A stretch of DNA of 64,000 nucleotides, from contig NZ_JAKVCW010000004.1 in the NCBI RefSeq assembly GCF_022448905.1, forward strand, positions 297,397 through 361,396, in the 5' to 3' direction. The position numbers were made by a program, and so were the translations under genes. Source of the stretch: Shimia sp. (lineage in GTDB: Bacteria; Pseudomonadota; Alphaproteobacteria; Rhodobacterales; Rhodobacteraceae). The notes under the pieces were generated by a model, which ran no database searches, was not told where the DNA came from, and saw only the letters and a list, made by a program, of their open reading frames with translations. Shown one piece after another: positions 17,798 through 25,182 of this stretch (its first letter is position 1; each line of letters starts with the position of its first letter).

Positions 17798-18211
17798 TCA
17801 CACCGCCGTAAAGCTCAGCGCCCCGGCACTGGCCATCGCCATCTCATAGGTCGCCTCTCCATTGTGGCTGCCCGCATACTCAATCGACGTGATCTGAAAC
17901 GCGCCTTCAACAATCCCAAAATCCGGGATAATCACCTGGAAGTCCGGCGTTTCCCCGTCAAAGAAGATCTGCCGCGCCCGCTCATCCGTGCTGGCATCCT
18001 TGAACACGCCCGAGCCGCTGATCCCGGCCGATTTCATGCCCGCGCCAGCCAGCAACTCGCGCCATCCGCCTTGGCTCTCAAGCGAGGTCACATCCACACT
18101 TTCCGCATTGAAACTGATGCGTGTGGCCCGCAGCCCCGCCACGGTTTCAAACGCCCCGGCTCCGGTCAGATCCACCTTGATCAGAAGGTCTTTGCCATTT
18201 TGCGCACCCAT
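17798..18211 (-). CDS. GTA g9, major tail protein
   Basis: 137-residue tail tube protein of the TP901-1-like major tail protein family. It starts MGAQNGKDLLIKVDLTGAG and contains the ESVDVTSLESQGGWRELLAG stretch typical of this fold. It is the most abundant tail component in GTA particles. The stop is immediately followed by g10, consistent with translational coupling. Confidence 0.94.
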   Translation of the reverse strand: MGAQNGKDLLIKVDLTGAGAFETVAGLRATRISFNAESVDVTSLESQGGWRELLAGAGMKSAGISGSGVFKDASTDERARQIFFDGETPDFQVIIPDFGIVEGAFQITSIEYAGSHNGEATYEMAMASAGALSFTAV

Positions 18212-18225
18212 GATCTCTCTCCAAA

Positions 18226-18642
18226 CTAGCTATGATTGTCTTCCACCCGCGCCACAAAGCGCAGATCCACACGGCGCAGGTTCTTGCGCCCGTCCCGCTT
18301 GGCCACCGCCCGATCAAAGCGCAGGTAAACCAACCGCCCCCGGCTCAGGCTCAAATCCGCATCTACCAGTCCGTCGCTCACCGCTGCCGCCGCCGCTTTC
18401 ACTTTGGCAAAGCCACTGGCATCGCCAATCACGGAGACCACAAAGCGATGCTCTGCCCCGTCACCGTCTTTGTCGGACCGATCCAAGACCGTTTCCGGAC
18501 CAAGAGACACAAACAAATCCGGCACCTTACCAACCGGTAACTGGTCAAAAATGTCGTTTCCAACCAACGTGTTCAGCGTGACATCTGCCTGCAACGCGGC
18601 ATAGATCGCCTCTTGCAGCGCTGCCCCAACTCCGTAACTCAT
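18226..18642 (-). CDS. GTA g8, tail terminator (DUF3168)
   Basis: 138-residue DUF3168 protein that caps the head-proximal end of the tail. The N-terminal pattern ALQEAIYAALQADVTLNTLVG and RFVVSVIGDASGFAKVKAAA are family features. The start overlaps the g7 stop by 4 bp (ATGA). Confidence 0.92.
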   Translation of the reverse strand: MSYGVGAALQEAIYAALQADVTLNTLVGNDIFDQLPVGKVPDLFVSLGPETVLDRSDKDGDGAEHRFVVSVIGDASGFAKVKAAAAAVSDGLVDADLSLSRGRLVYLRFDRAVAKRDGRKNLRRVDLRFVARVEDNHS

Positions 18643-18980
18643 GGCGCCACCTCTTCTGTGGCGTGACAGACCAAATATTGCCCCTGCCCGTCCTTCTCTG
18701 TCACCGCATCGATGGCAAAAACCCGATCCCCTTCACGGAAGCGACACTCTGGCGTTGGCCGCTGCTCCGCCCCAACTGGCGCGCCACGCAGCGTGATCCG
18801 ATACCTAGCCGCTGCAAGCGACATGATCCCGCCATCCATCTCACGCCCGCCACGCGCCACTACCTCGGCCCAAACGGCGCCCAGTGTCTCCCAGGTCTGG
18901 GCAAATCCACCCGCCCCGTCCGGTGCCGCCAACGGCCGCTCCAACAGCAAGCGCCGCGACAACGTCACCGCCCGGCTCAT
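18639..18980 (-). CDS. GTA g7, head closure (stopper) protein
   Basis: 113-residue phage head-tail joining/stopper protein (SPP1 gp16-like). It begins MSRAVTLSRRLLLERPLAAP and contains the TWETLGAVWAEV segment of head closure proteins. The ATG overlaps the g6 stop by 4 bp; an upstream ATG in the same frame lies inside g6 and is rejected. Confidence 0.9.
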   Translation of the reverse strand: MSRAVTLSRRLLLERPLAAPDGAGGFAQTWETLGAVWAEVVARGGREMDGGIMSLAAARYRITLRGAPVGAEQRPTPECRFREGDRVFAIDAVTEKDGQGQYLVCHATEEVAP

Positions 18981-19576
18981 GACACCGCCCCCGCGCTCAG
19001 TCGCATCGGGCGATACCGCTCCAACAGGCTCACCACGCCAAACGGCATACAGCCTTCGCTCAAACTGGTTTCGTGGCGGAACTCGTAATAATGCGCTGCC
19101 AACAACAGCACCGCCTGGCGCATGTCCGCAGGGCTGTCCGACCAACCCGCGCCGTATCCAGCCACAAACCGCACCGTTGCGCTTCCGTCCGTCGGAATGC
19201 TTGGCAAAGCTCCGGACACGCCTTTCAAACATGGATGATGCGCGTCACTGACCAACCGGTAAGCACTGGACGCTACGGAAACCACCGCCCCCTGCGCATC
19301 TTCGAGCATTACGTCCACAACCTCAGACACCGGTGCCACCGGCAAGCCCTGCGCAGCCCCATCGCGCCAACCATAGACCGTCCAGCCAAACGTCTGTTGA
19401 AACATAACTTTGCCGGTCCGCGCTTCCACCGCGCTGATCGCTGCGCGCAAAAAACTCTCCAAAACGCTGTCCTGCAACGTATCGTCAGAAAACCCGCTTC
19501 CAAGCCGCGTGTGATCTCGAAAATCTTGAACCGGCAGCGCCTCCGTCGGCACCGAGGTCTCTTCGACTAACATCAT
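18977..19576 (-). CDS. GTA g6, head-tail connector (adaptor) protein
   Basis: 199-residue head-tail adaptor, HK97 gp6-like, that attaches below the portal. The conserved region includes VLESFLRAAISAVEARTG and the C-terminal MRQAVLLLAAHYYEFRHE. It is the first gene after the capsid gene, from which it is separated by 140 bp holding two hairpins, the longest structured gap in the cluster. Confidence 0.9.
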   Translation of the reverse strand: MMLVEETSVPTEALPVQDFRDHTRLGSGFSDDTLQDSVLESFLRAAISAVEARTGKVMFQQTFGWTVYGWRDGAAQGLPVAPVSEVVDVMLEDAQGAVVSVASSAYRLVSDAHHPCLKGVSGALPSIPTDGSATVRFVAGYGAGWSDSPADMRQAVLLLAAHYYEFRHETSLSEGCMPFGVVSLLERYRPMRLSAGAVS

Positions 19577-19609
19577 GGAACAACACCAAAATTCTCGATG
19601 GTCTTTGTT

Positions 19610-19679
19610 GGGCGCGCGTCCTCACGTCGCTTCAACGGAGGGGGTAAGCCAGACAACGTGTGTAGTCCGACGCGCGCCC
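19610..19679. promoter_or_regulatory. Long hairpin between GTA capsid and connector genes
   Basis: A perfect 11-bp inverted repeat (GGGCGCGCGTC/GACGCGCGCCC) with a 48-nt loop lies between g5 and g6. There is no U-tract, so it is not a classical terminator. It could stabilise the capsid mRNA end or reduce readthrough into g6. Confidence 0.6.
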
Positions 19680-19686
19680 GGATGAC

Positions 19687-19700
19687 GGCGCTTACGCGCC
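19687..19700. promoter_or_regulatory. Small hairpin after GTA capsid gene
   Basis: GGCGC/GCGCC stem with a 4-nt loop, 16 bp beyond the capsid stop on the transcribed strand, preceding the longer hairpin. Confidence 0.45.
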
Positions 19701-19716
19701 CCACCCACCCAGGAAA

Positions 19717-20898
19717 TCAGCTCACCGCAAAGCGCAGCAGCTTGATCGCAGCAAAGTCACTGACATCGCCGCCAATGCGTTTCGTGGCATAGAACAGCAC
19801 ATGTGGCTTGGCGCTGAAGGGATCACGCAGCACACGCAGGTCCGGACGCTCTGCCACCGTGTATCCAGCCGCAAAATCGCCAAAGGCAATCGCATCGGCA
19901 CCACTCGCGATATCCGGCATGTCTTCGGCAATCAGCACCGGATAGCCCAGCAAACGCGCAGGCTCACCCGCCGCCAACCCATCAGACCACAAGAACCGCC
20001 CGTCTGCGTCTTTCAACTTGCGCACCGCGCCGGCTGTTTTGGAATTCATCACAAAACTGCCGTTGGCACGGTATTGCGCGCCCAAGGCATAGACCAGATC
20101 CACCAGTGTATCGCCGCCGTTGAAATCCCCATCAACGCCCGTCGCCACATAGCCAATGTTGCCCCAGCTCCAGCTGCCGTCATCCACCGCCGTGTGGGTC
20201 AGAATGCCGGTTGGCTTGTCGACCCCATCGCCGGTGATAAAGGCCGCCGCCTCCGCCCGTGCAAACTTGTCGGCAATGCGCCCCGCCAGCCAGGCCTCAA
20301 TGTCAAAGGCACTGTCATCCAACAGCCGTTGCGACGCTTTGGGCAGAGCCGACAGCTCATGCAGCGGAATGGCGATGCGCTCGATGGTCGGCGTGCCGGT
20401 CTCGGTGGTCGCAGTGGTCTCATCCGCCCAGCCGGCGCCAGTTTCCGAACTGTCGATCAGCACGTCATAAGACCCCGCTTCCACGGTCACCACATTGGCA
20501 ATCGCGCGGATGCTGGCCGTACTGTTGAGCACCGATTTGATGGTCTCAGCCGTTTGCGGGTCCACCAAATAGCCGCCGTCGCTGTTCACCGACGTGGCCA
20601 TGGCTTTGCCTTCCAGCTCAAGCCCACGTAGCCCGTCATCCTCTCCGGTGCGCAGATAGGCATCAAAGGCTTTCTGGTGTGGCGCGTCAAAGTCCGTTGC
20701 CGCCGCCAAAGGCGGCCGCGCCGCCTGTGTCGATTTGCGTTCAAGCATGGTCAATCGCTCTTTCTGTTGTTTAATTTCCGCGTGAATGTCACCTCGAAAG
20801 GCATTGAAACTGCTGGCGAACTCCGCCACAGCAGACTTCATTTCCTGGACCGGAGACACGCCTTCCCCGATCCGAGACTCTGTCTCGGTCTTACTCAT
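19717..20898 (-). CDS. GTA g5, major capsid protein (HK97 fold)
   Basis: 393-residue HK97-type major capsid protein. The N-terminal third is a scaffold-like coiled coil (IHAEIKQQKERLTMLERKST) that is removed by the g4 protease in the family. The mature shell part starts around residue 100 and shows the HK97-family run SVNSDGGYLVDPQTAETI. SALPKASQRLLDDSAFDIEA and the TGILTH...NGSFVMNS segment follow. The ATG at 20898 follows GGGAAG; an adjacent upstream GTG is possible. It lies directly after the protease gene. Confidence 0.95.
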   Translation of the reverse strand: MSKTETESRIGEGVSPVQEMKSAVAEFASSFNAFRGDIHAEIKQQKERLTMLERKSTQAARPPLAAATDFDAPHQKAFDAYLRTGEDDGLRGLELEGKAMATSVNSDGGYLVDPQTAETIKSVLNSTASIRAIANVVTVEAGSYDVLIDSSETGAGWADETTATTETGTPTIERIAIPLHELSALPKASQRLLDDSAFDIEAWLAGRIADKFARAEAAAFITGDGVDKPTGILTHTAVDDGSWSWGNIGYVATGVDGDFNGGDTLVDLVYALGAQYRANGSFVMNSKTAGAVRKLKDADGRFLWSDGLAAGEPARLLGYPVLIAEDMPDIASGADAIAFGDFAAGYTVAERPDLRVLRDPFSAKPHVLFYATKRIGGDVSDFAAIKLLRFAVS

Positions 20899-20925
20899 CA
20901 CTGACTTCCCGTTTTGTTCTGGCGC

Positions 20926-21471
20926 TTACTGCGCCGCCATCCCGCGGCTGATGCTCCGCAGGTAGGCCGCCGCTTCCCGCAAGGGCAGCAGAGCGTCCTC
21001 TTTTGCGGTCAACCGCGCACTGGGCAGCATCGGAAAGGTCACAAGCGACACCTCCCAAAGCTCCAGTTCCATCAAGAGCCGCTGGCCCTGTGTCGTCTTG
21101 CTGGCCTTCTTGGTACGGTAGCCAATCGACAGCCCGTCAATCGCCCCCGCCGCAATCAGGGCCGCCGCTTCGCGCCCTTTGGCCACATCGTCAAGCAACC
21201 GCCCCTTGACCCAAAGTCCACGATCATCCTCGCGCACCTCTTCCCAAAGGCCGATGGGTTGCGCCGGATCATGCTGCCACAGCATCTTCACTTGGCGCCC
21301 CTCTTTGGACAGCCGCTCCAAGGATGCGCCATAGGCCCCTTTCTGCACGATATCGCCACCTCGATCCGCCGTGCCGAACAAGCTGGCATACCCGCTGATC
21401 ACCTGCCCGTCTTCGACGCTCAGTCCATCGCCGAACCGTGCAAACTTCCGCTCCAAACCACTGTCTTGCAT
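20926..21471 (-). CDS. GTA g4, prohead protease
   Basis: Capsid maturation serine protease of the HK97 prohead family (U35), 181 aa. The catalytic histidine is His67 in MLWQHDPAQPIG and the serine is Ser115 in DGLSIGYRTK; Glu140 in LWEVSLVTFP is the conserved acidic residue nearby. The ATG at 21471 has GAGGAG in front; an alternative ATG at 21489 overlaps the g3.5 stop by 4 bp and would add six residues. Confidence 0.93.
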   Translation of the reverse strand: MQDSGLERKFARFGDGLSVEDGQVISGYASLFGTADRGGDIVQKGAYGASLERLSKEGRQVKMLWQHDPAQPIGLWEEVREDDRGLWVKGRLLDDVAKGREAAALIAAGAIDGLSIGYRTKKASKTTQGQRLLMELELWEVSLVTFPMLPSARLTAKEDALLPLREAAAYLRSISRGMAAQ

Positions 21472-21485
21472 CACACACTCCTCAC

Positions 21486-21713
21486 TCATGGCGTCACACT
21501 GAGAACCGACTGAAACGCCTGCGCCAGGATCACGCCCACTACGCCATAGACCGTCAGCCACAACCGCCGCTCCAACCGCTCAATCAGCTGTTCGATCTTG
21601 TCCAAACGCCGGTTCAAACTCTCAAACTGCAACTTCGCCACCCTCTCATGCGCCTCCAGCCGCAGCCCCGGCGCACAATCAAAACTCTCAAACCCGTATC
21701 TCGGATCACCCAT
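21486..21713 (-). CDS. GTA g3.5, small membrane-segment protein
   Basis: 75-residue GTA-specific protein of unknown function. It has a helical middle (LQFESLNRRLDKIEQLIERLERR) that may form a coiled coil, followed by one hydrophobic segment (LWLTVYGVVGVILAQAFQSV). It overlaps the portal gene end by 8 bp. The position and size match RcGTA g3.5. Confidence 0.85.
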   Translation of the reverse strand: MGDPRYGFESFDCAPGLRLEAHERVAKLQFESLNRRLDKIEQLIERLERRLWLTVYGVVGVILAQAFQSVLSVTP

Positions 21714-22890
21714 GCGCGCCCTCATCCGGCTCAACTGGCAAACCCAGCAACCGCCGCTTCTCCGCATCCGACAGGAAGACCGCGCCCGCAACCCGCGCCC
21801 ATTGCGCGTCCCGCTCAACGGCCAGGGCCGGCACCTGATCCAGATCCGGTTTTAAGATGATCTCTTCGCCAGTGTATTTCGCCAACCACGTGCCCACCGC
21901 CGCCGTCACCCGCGCCGCAAGCGGCAGCACCGTCAGCCGGTAAAACGCCCGATTGGCCTCTTGGTAATTCGCATAGGTCGCGTCCCCCGGAATGCCGAGC
22001 AGCATCGGCGGCACCCCAAAGGCCAGCGCAATCTCCCGCGCCGCCGCATCCTTGGTCTTGTGAAATTCCATATCGCTTGGCGAAAACCCCATGGGTTTCC
22101 AATCCAGTCCGCCTTCCAACAACATCGGCCGTCCCGCATTGCGCGCGCCCTGATGGTGGCTCTCCATCTCACTGACCAATCGGTCATATTGATCTGATGA
22201 CAGGCTGCCTTGCCCGTCATGCCCGCGATAGACAATCGCCCCCGAAGGTCGCGCCGCATTGTCCAGCAGCGCTTTGGACCAGCGCGAGGCGCTGTTGTGC
22301 ACATCCATCGCCATGGCCGCTGCCTGCATCGGGGACAACCCATAGTGATCGTCTTGCGGGTGAAACGTTTTGATGTGGCAAATTGGAGAAATCTCGCCAA
22401 CCGCAAACCGATGTTTTCGCGCACCAACCGCATACTCATACCCCACCGGCCACCCGTCCGAACCAGGCACAACACTCATCCGATCCGAGCGCAGCACGTG
22501 CAACTCTACCGGCGCACCACTGTCGCCGCCTACCGCTTCGACATATCCGTCACCCGACAACAAAATCTGGCCGTACAGTGCCTCAAACAGCTCCGCCTGC
22601 CCCTGCGCCCCATTTGGCACGGTCAACAGCTTCAACACAGGATGGGTCTCAAACCGCTGGCGCTGATCCTGCAAAACCAACGGCAACGCCGCCGCCGCCT
22701 CGGCAATCATCCGCACCACACGGAACCCCACCGGATTGGCGGCAAACCCCGTGCGGGTCAGCGACACCGTATCGCGCGGGCTCCAGGCCGCACGGCCAGC
22801 GCTGTGATAGCTCACCACCTTGCCTGTCGCACTGGCCTTCACCTGAGGCGCTGCCTCTGGGGTCTTCTTCTGCAAAAACTTCCCTAGCAT
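21706..22890 (-). CDS. GTA g3, portal protein
   Basis: 394-residue HK97-family portal protein forming the dodecameric DNA entry ring. Family features: GFAANPVGFRVVRMIAEAAA, LLSGDGYVEAV, HIKTFHPQDDHYGLSP and AREIALAFGVPPMLLGIPG followed by YANYQEANRAFY. The start is supported by a CGGGAG site about 10 nt upstream. The gene follows the large terminase gene after 131 bp. Confidence 0.95.
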   Translation of the reverse strand: MLGKFLQKKTPEAAPQVKASATGKVVSYHSAGRAAWSPRDTVSLTRTGFAANPVGFRVVRMIAEAAAALPLVLQDQRQRFETHPVLKLLTVPNGAQGQAELFEALYGQILLSGDGYVEAVGGDSGAPVELHVLRSDRMSVVPGSDGWPVGYEYAVGARKHRFAVGEISPICHIKTFHPQDDHYGLSPMQAAAMAMDVHNSASRWSKALLDNAARPSGAIVYRGHDGQGSLSSDQYDRLVSEMESHHQGARNAGRPMLLEGGLDWKPMGFSPSDMEFHKTKDAAAREIALAFGVPPMLLGIPGDATYANYQEANRAFYRLTVLPLAARVTAAVGTWLAKYTGEEIILKPDLDQVPALAVERDAQWARVAGAVFLSDAEKRRLLGLPVEPDEGAHG

Positions 22891-23021
22891 GCTCTGCCGC
22901 TCCCGGATCTCTGCGCCGCCACTCTGGCGACCCGCTCAACTTGGTCCGTCCGCTTTGGACACATACAGTTCTGATGGGTTTGTCTTAAATTGTAGCTTTC
23001 TCACCGTACGCAGCTGTTGCG

Positions 23022-24431
23022 TCACAGCTCCCGAAGCCTCGGGCGTCGCCAATGCGCCGATGGCTCCACGATCAACTCATGCAGCGCCCAGACCAATGCA
23101 TCCACGCGATCCGGACTGCCGGAACCCACAAAGCCCTGCGCCGTCATCAGGCACATCTGATCTTCCAGGTCCCCAAGCCCTGCGCGATGGGACACCCGTC
23201 CCTGCTCATAAAGCGCCGCCACCGGCTCTGCCCGCGCCACCTTGCCCCGACTGGCCCGCACCGCCTTAAAGGGCACCAACGGGTCCACCTGATTGATCAT
23301 AGACTGCACCAGATCGCCGCCCTGATTGACCTCCGCCACCAGCCGATCCGCGCCCCAGCTTTCCATCGCTGCCAACGCCACCCGCGCCCAAGCATCCGGC
23401 GTGGCCGCCCGAACCGTGGCATCATCCAAGACATAGGCGCGCCAGTCCTGCACCGGCCCTTTTGTGACTGCCCCGACAACCACGATGCCACACGCATCGC
23501 TGCCAGCATGACCCGTCACCGGTGGATCCACCGCTACCACAATCCGGTCCATCTCCGGCAGGTCTTCACACCGCAACCCATCCAACTGCGCCCGCGTCCA
23601 CAATGCCCCCTCGGCATCCTCCATCAACACACCTTCGAGTTCCTGCCGCCCCAATCGCGTGCCCGCATAGCGCGCCTCCACCTCTGCCAAAAAACTCTCC
23701 GCCAGATTGGCGCGGTTGGCTTGCGTTGGCGCACTGGTCTGCACCGTGCTCTCCACCTGCAGCAACCGTTTCAGAACCCCGACATTTCGCGGCGTTGTTG
23801 TCACCACCTGACGTGGGTTCTCCCCCAACCGCAGCGCAAACTGCAACATGTCCCATGTCTCTTGACCATTGCGCCATTTCGCCAGCTCATCGACCCAGGC
23901 GGCATCAAACTGCGGTCCCCGCAAGCTCTCCGGATCATGCGCCGAAAACGCCTGCGCCACCGCGCCATTGGGCCACACCAACCGCCGCCGCCCCGCTTCC
24001 CACACAGGGCGCCGATCCGGCGGCGCACAGGCGATCAAGCCACTTTCGCCAAAAATCATCACCTCGCGCACCTGATCGATGGTTTCCCCCACCAAAGCTA
24101 CCCGCCGCGCCCGCCCGCGATCTTGCGGCTTGGCCCCTTCCACCATCCTCCGCACCCATTCAGCCCCGGCCCGCGTTTTTCCCGCGCCACGTCCACCCAG
24201 GATCACCCAGGTCTTCCAGTCGCCCTCTGGCGGCAATTGATGTGGCATGGCCCAGAACTCAAACAAAAAGGGGAGCGCCAAGAGCTCCCCTTCCGTCAGG
24301 CTGTCCAAAAACTCACTCTGCACCGCGCGCGGTTCGGAGGCGATCCAAGCGGCGCCCGATCGAAGATCGCGCGGCGTCGAGGTCAAGCTGTGAGTGTCCT
24401 GCCGGACGGTCTGTTGCGGTGCGCTGGTCAA
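23022..24431 (-). CDS. GTA g2, large terminase subunit
   Basis: DNA packaging motor, ATPase plus nuclease, 469 aa with the chosen start. Walker A is GGRGAGKTRAG; the Walker B-like segment is FDAAWVDELAKW. The RNase H-like nuclease part has VAVDPPVTGHAGSDACG and SPDRVDALVWALHEL with the expected acidic residues. The start is uncertain: a TTG preceded by GGAGAGAG is chosen, giving a 119-bp overlap with g1; another TTG 45 nt downstream is possible. Longer N-terminal extensions are Arg-rich, read over g1 and look non-coding. In the GTA family this enzyme packages host DNA by headful with little specificity. Confidence 0.92.
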   Translation of the reverse strand: MTSAPQQTVRQDTHSLTSTPRDLRSGAAWIASEPRAVQSEFLDSLTEGELLALPFLFEFWAMPHQLPPEGDWKTWVILGGRGAGKTRAGAEWVRRMVEGAKPQDRGRARRVALVGETIDQVREVMIFGESGLIACAPPDRRPVWEAGRRRLVWPNGAVAQAFSAHDPESLRGPQFDAAWVDELAKWRNGQETWDMLQFALRLGENPRQVVTTTPRNVGVLKRLLQVESTVQTSAPTQANRANLAESFLAEVEARYAGTRLGRQELEGVLMEDAEGALWTRAQLDGLRCEDLPEMDRIVVAVDPPVTGHAGSDACGIVVVGAVTKGPVQDWRAYVLDDATVRAATPDAWARVALAAMESWGADRLVAEVNQGGDLVQSMINQVDPLVPFKAVRASRGKVARAEPVAALYEQGRVSHRAGLGDLEDQMCLMTAQGFVGSGSPDRVDALVWALHELIVEPSAHWRRPRLREL

Positions 24432-24639
24432 TGTCTCTCTCCACCAATAGCGCCAATCGCATGCACTGCCGCACTTCTGCCAGAACCCGACGCCCCGCCG
24501 TCGCCGCCTGCGGCCCCTCATGTTGCAACGCGTGTTTCACCCGCTCCAACTCGTCGGTCATCCGCCGCAACAGGAGTTGCAGCGCGTCCAGTTCCTGATC
24601 CAGTACGCGTCCACCCGAAGGCGTGAAATGTTGTGTCAT
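24313..24639 (-). CDS. GTA g1, small terminase-like protein
   Basis: 108-residue first gene of the GTA operon. The middle is a predicted coiled coil (LDQELDALQLLLRRMTDELE), and the protein lacks a recognisable helix-turn-helix. In R. capsulatus the g1 product was identified as an unusual small terminase that does not recognise a pac site; that is transferred by family and position. The ATG at 24639 is chosen because upstream sequence has no similarity to known g1 proteins; the site GCAAAGAG precedes it. Confidence 0.85.
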   Translation of the reverse strand: MTQHFTPSGGRVLDQELDALQLLLRRMTDELERVKHALQHEGPQAATAGRRVLAEVRQCMRLALLVERDIDQRTATDRPAGHSQLDLDAARSSIGRRLDRLRTARGAE

Positions 24640-24944
24640 TGCTGCTCTTTGCCTCTCATGCGCAGTTGCCCCTCCGCACAAGCCACACACGAATTCTCCC
24701 GCCCAATTTTCCGGCGTTCCGCCTTTCACCCGCGTGGTGCCAGCCCAAACAGAGATAACACAAACTCAAGGTAAAAATCAATATTACACGTATTTTCAAT
24801 AGATTAACTGAGAGTGCGCAGCTGTTGCACAGGCGTCGAAACGCAGTGTTTCCAAATCGGAACCCAACCGCCCCAATTGCGCCCTTATCAAAAACTAAAC
24901 CTTTCTGTGGTGGATTTGAGTTGGATAAATGAAGGGTGACCAAG
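24640..24944. promoter_or_regulatory. GTA leader and divergent promoter region
   Basis: 305 bp without a supported gene between g1 (leftward) and a small rightward gene. AT-rich around 24770-24815. A TAATAT -10-like hexamer reads leftward at 24781-24786 with no good -35 hexamer at 17 bp, as expected for an activator-dependent promoter. An imperfect dyad (GTGCGCAGCTGTTGCAC) lies at 24814-24830. No full TTAA-N7-TTAA CtrA site was seen. The GTA promoter must lie here or upstream, but exact elements are not proven. Confidence 0.45.
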
Positions 24945-25103
24945 ATGCGTATCGCTGCCAATACGACGCCGTCCTGGACTTTAAGACTGTCACTTGCCGC
25001 CGCCTGCTTCTTTGGCACGGTGCAAGCCGGCCCCGCCTCTGACAGCGCCAGCTCGACGTTCCAACTGCCTGCCAAAATCCTCGTTGAGGTTCTGCCCAAC
25101 TAA
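24945..25103 (+). CDS. Small exported peptide, unknown function
   Basis: A 52-codon reading frame starting with ATG after AAGGGTGACC. It begins MRIAANTTPSWTLRLSLAAA, continues with a hydrophobic core and a likely signal peptidase site after VQA, leaving a mature peptide of about 24 residues (GPASDSASSTFQLPAKILVE...). A strong terminator follows 28 bp downstream. The signal-peptide layout, ribosome binding site and terminator suggest a real gene, but the length is marginal and no family is recognised. It is divergent from the GTA operon and convergent with mltG. Confidence 0.5.
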   Translation: MRIAANTTPSWTLRLSLAAACFFGTVQAGPASDSASSTFQLPAKILVEVLPN

Positions 25104-25130
25104 CGGCTTTGGCACAGACCAACCCAAACA

Positions 25131-25161
25131 AAAACGCGGCACCCAAAAGCGCCGCGTTTTT
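25131..25161. terminator. Bidirectional rho-independent terminator
   Basis: AAAACGCGGC/GCCGCGTTTT stem with a 10-nt loop and T-run on both strands, between the small exported-peptide gene and the end of mltG. Confidence 0.85.
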
Positions 25162-25182
25162 GTATTTCTCATGTGGACAACC

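Larger units (their letters stand above)
10698..24639 (-). other. Gene transfer agent (RcGTA-type) structural gene cluster, g1 to g15
   Basis: Seventeen coding units in the canonical RcGTA order, all on the minus strand over 13.9 kb: g1, g2, g3, g3.5, g4, g5, g6, g7, g8, g9, g10, g10.1, g11, g12, g13, g14 and g15 (counted as two fragments). Most adjacent genes overlap by 1-14 bp, as expected of a translationally coupled virion operon. No integrase, repressor, replication gene or att site is present, which separates a GTA from a prophage. Head spike, tail fibre, holin/endolysin and regulator genes (ghsAB, gafA and others) would be elsewhere, as in R. capsulatus. All reading frames are intact except g15, which has one in-frame TAG. 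Confidence 0.95.

Noticed and set aside
23052..24626. 524-codon open frame antisense to the large terminase
   Set aside because: Arg/His/Pro-rich translation without motifs; the opposite strand holds Walker A and nuclease motifs.
10698..24639. Active prophage
   Set aside because: No integrase, repressor, replication or lysis module and no att repeats were seen; gene set, order and short tape measure fit a GTA.
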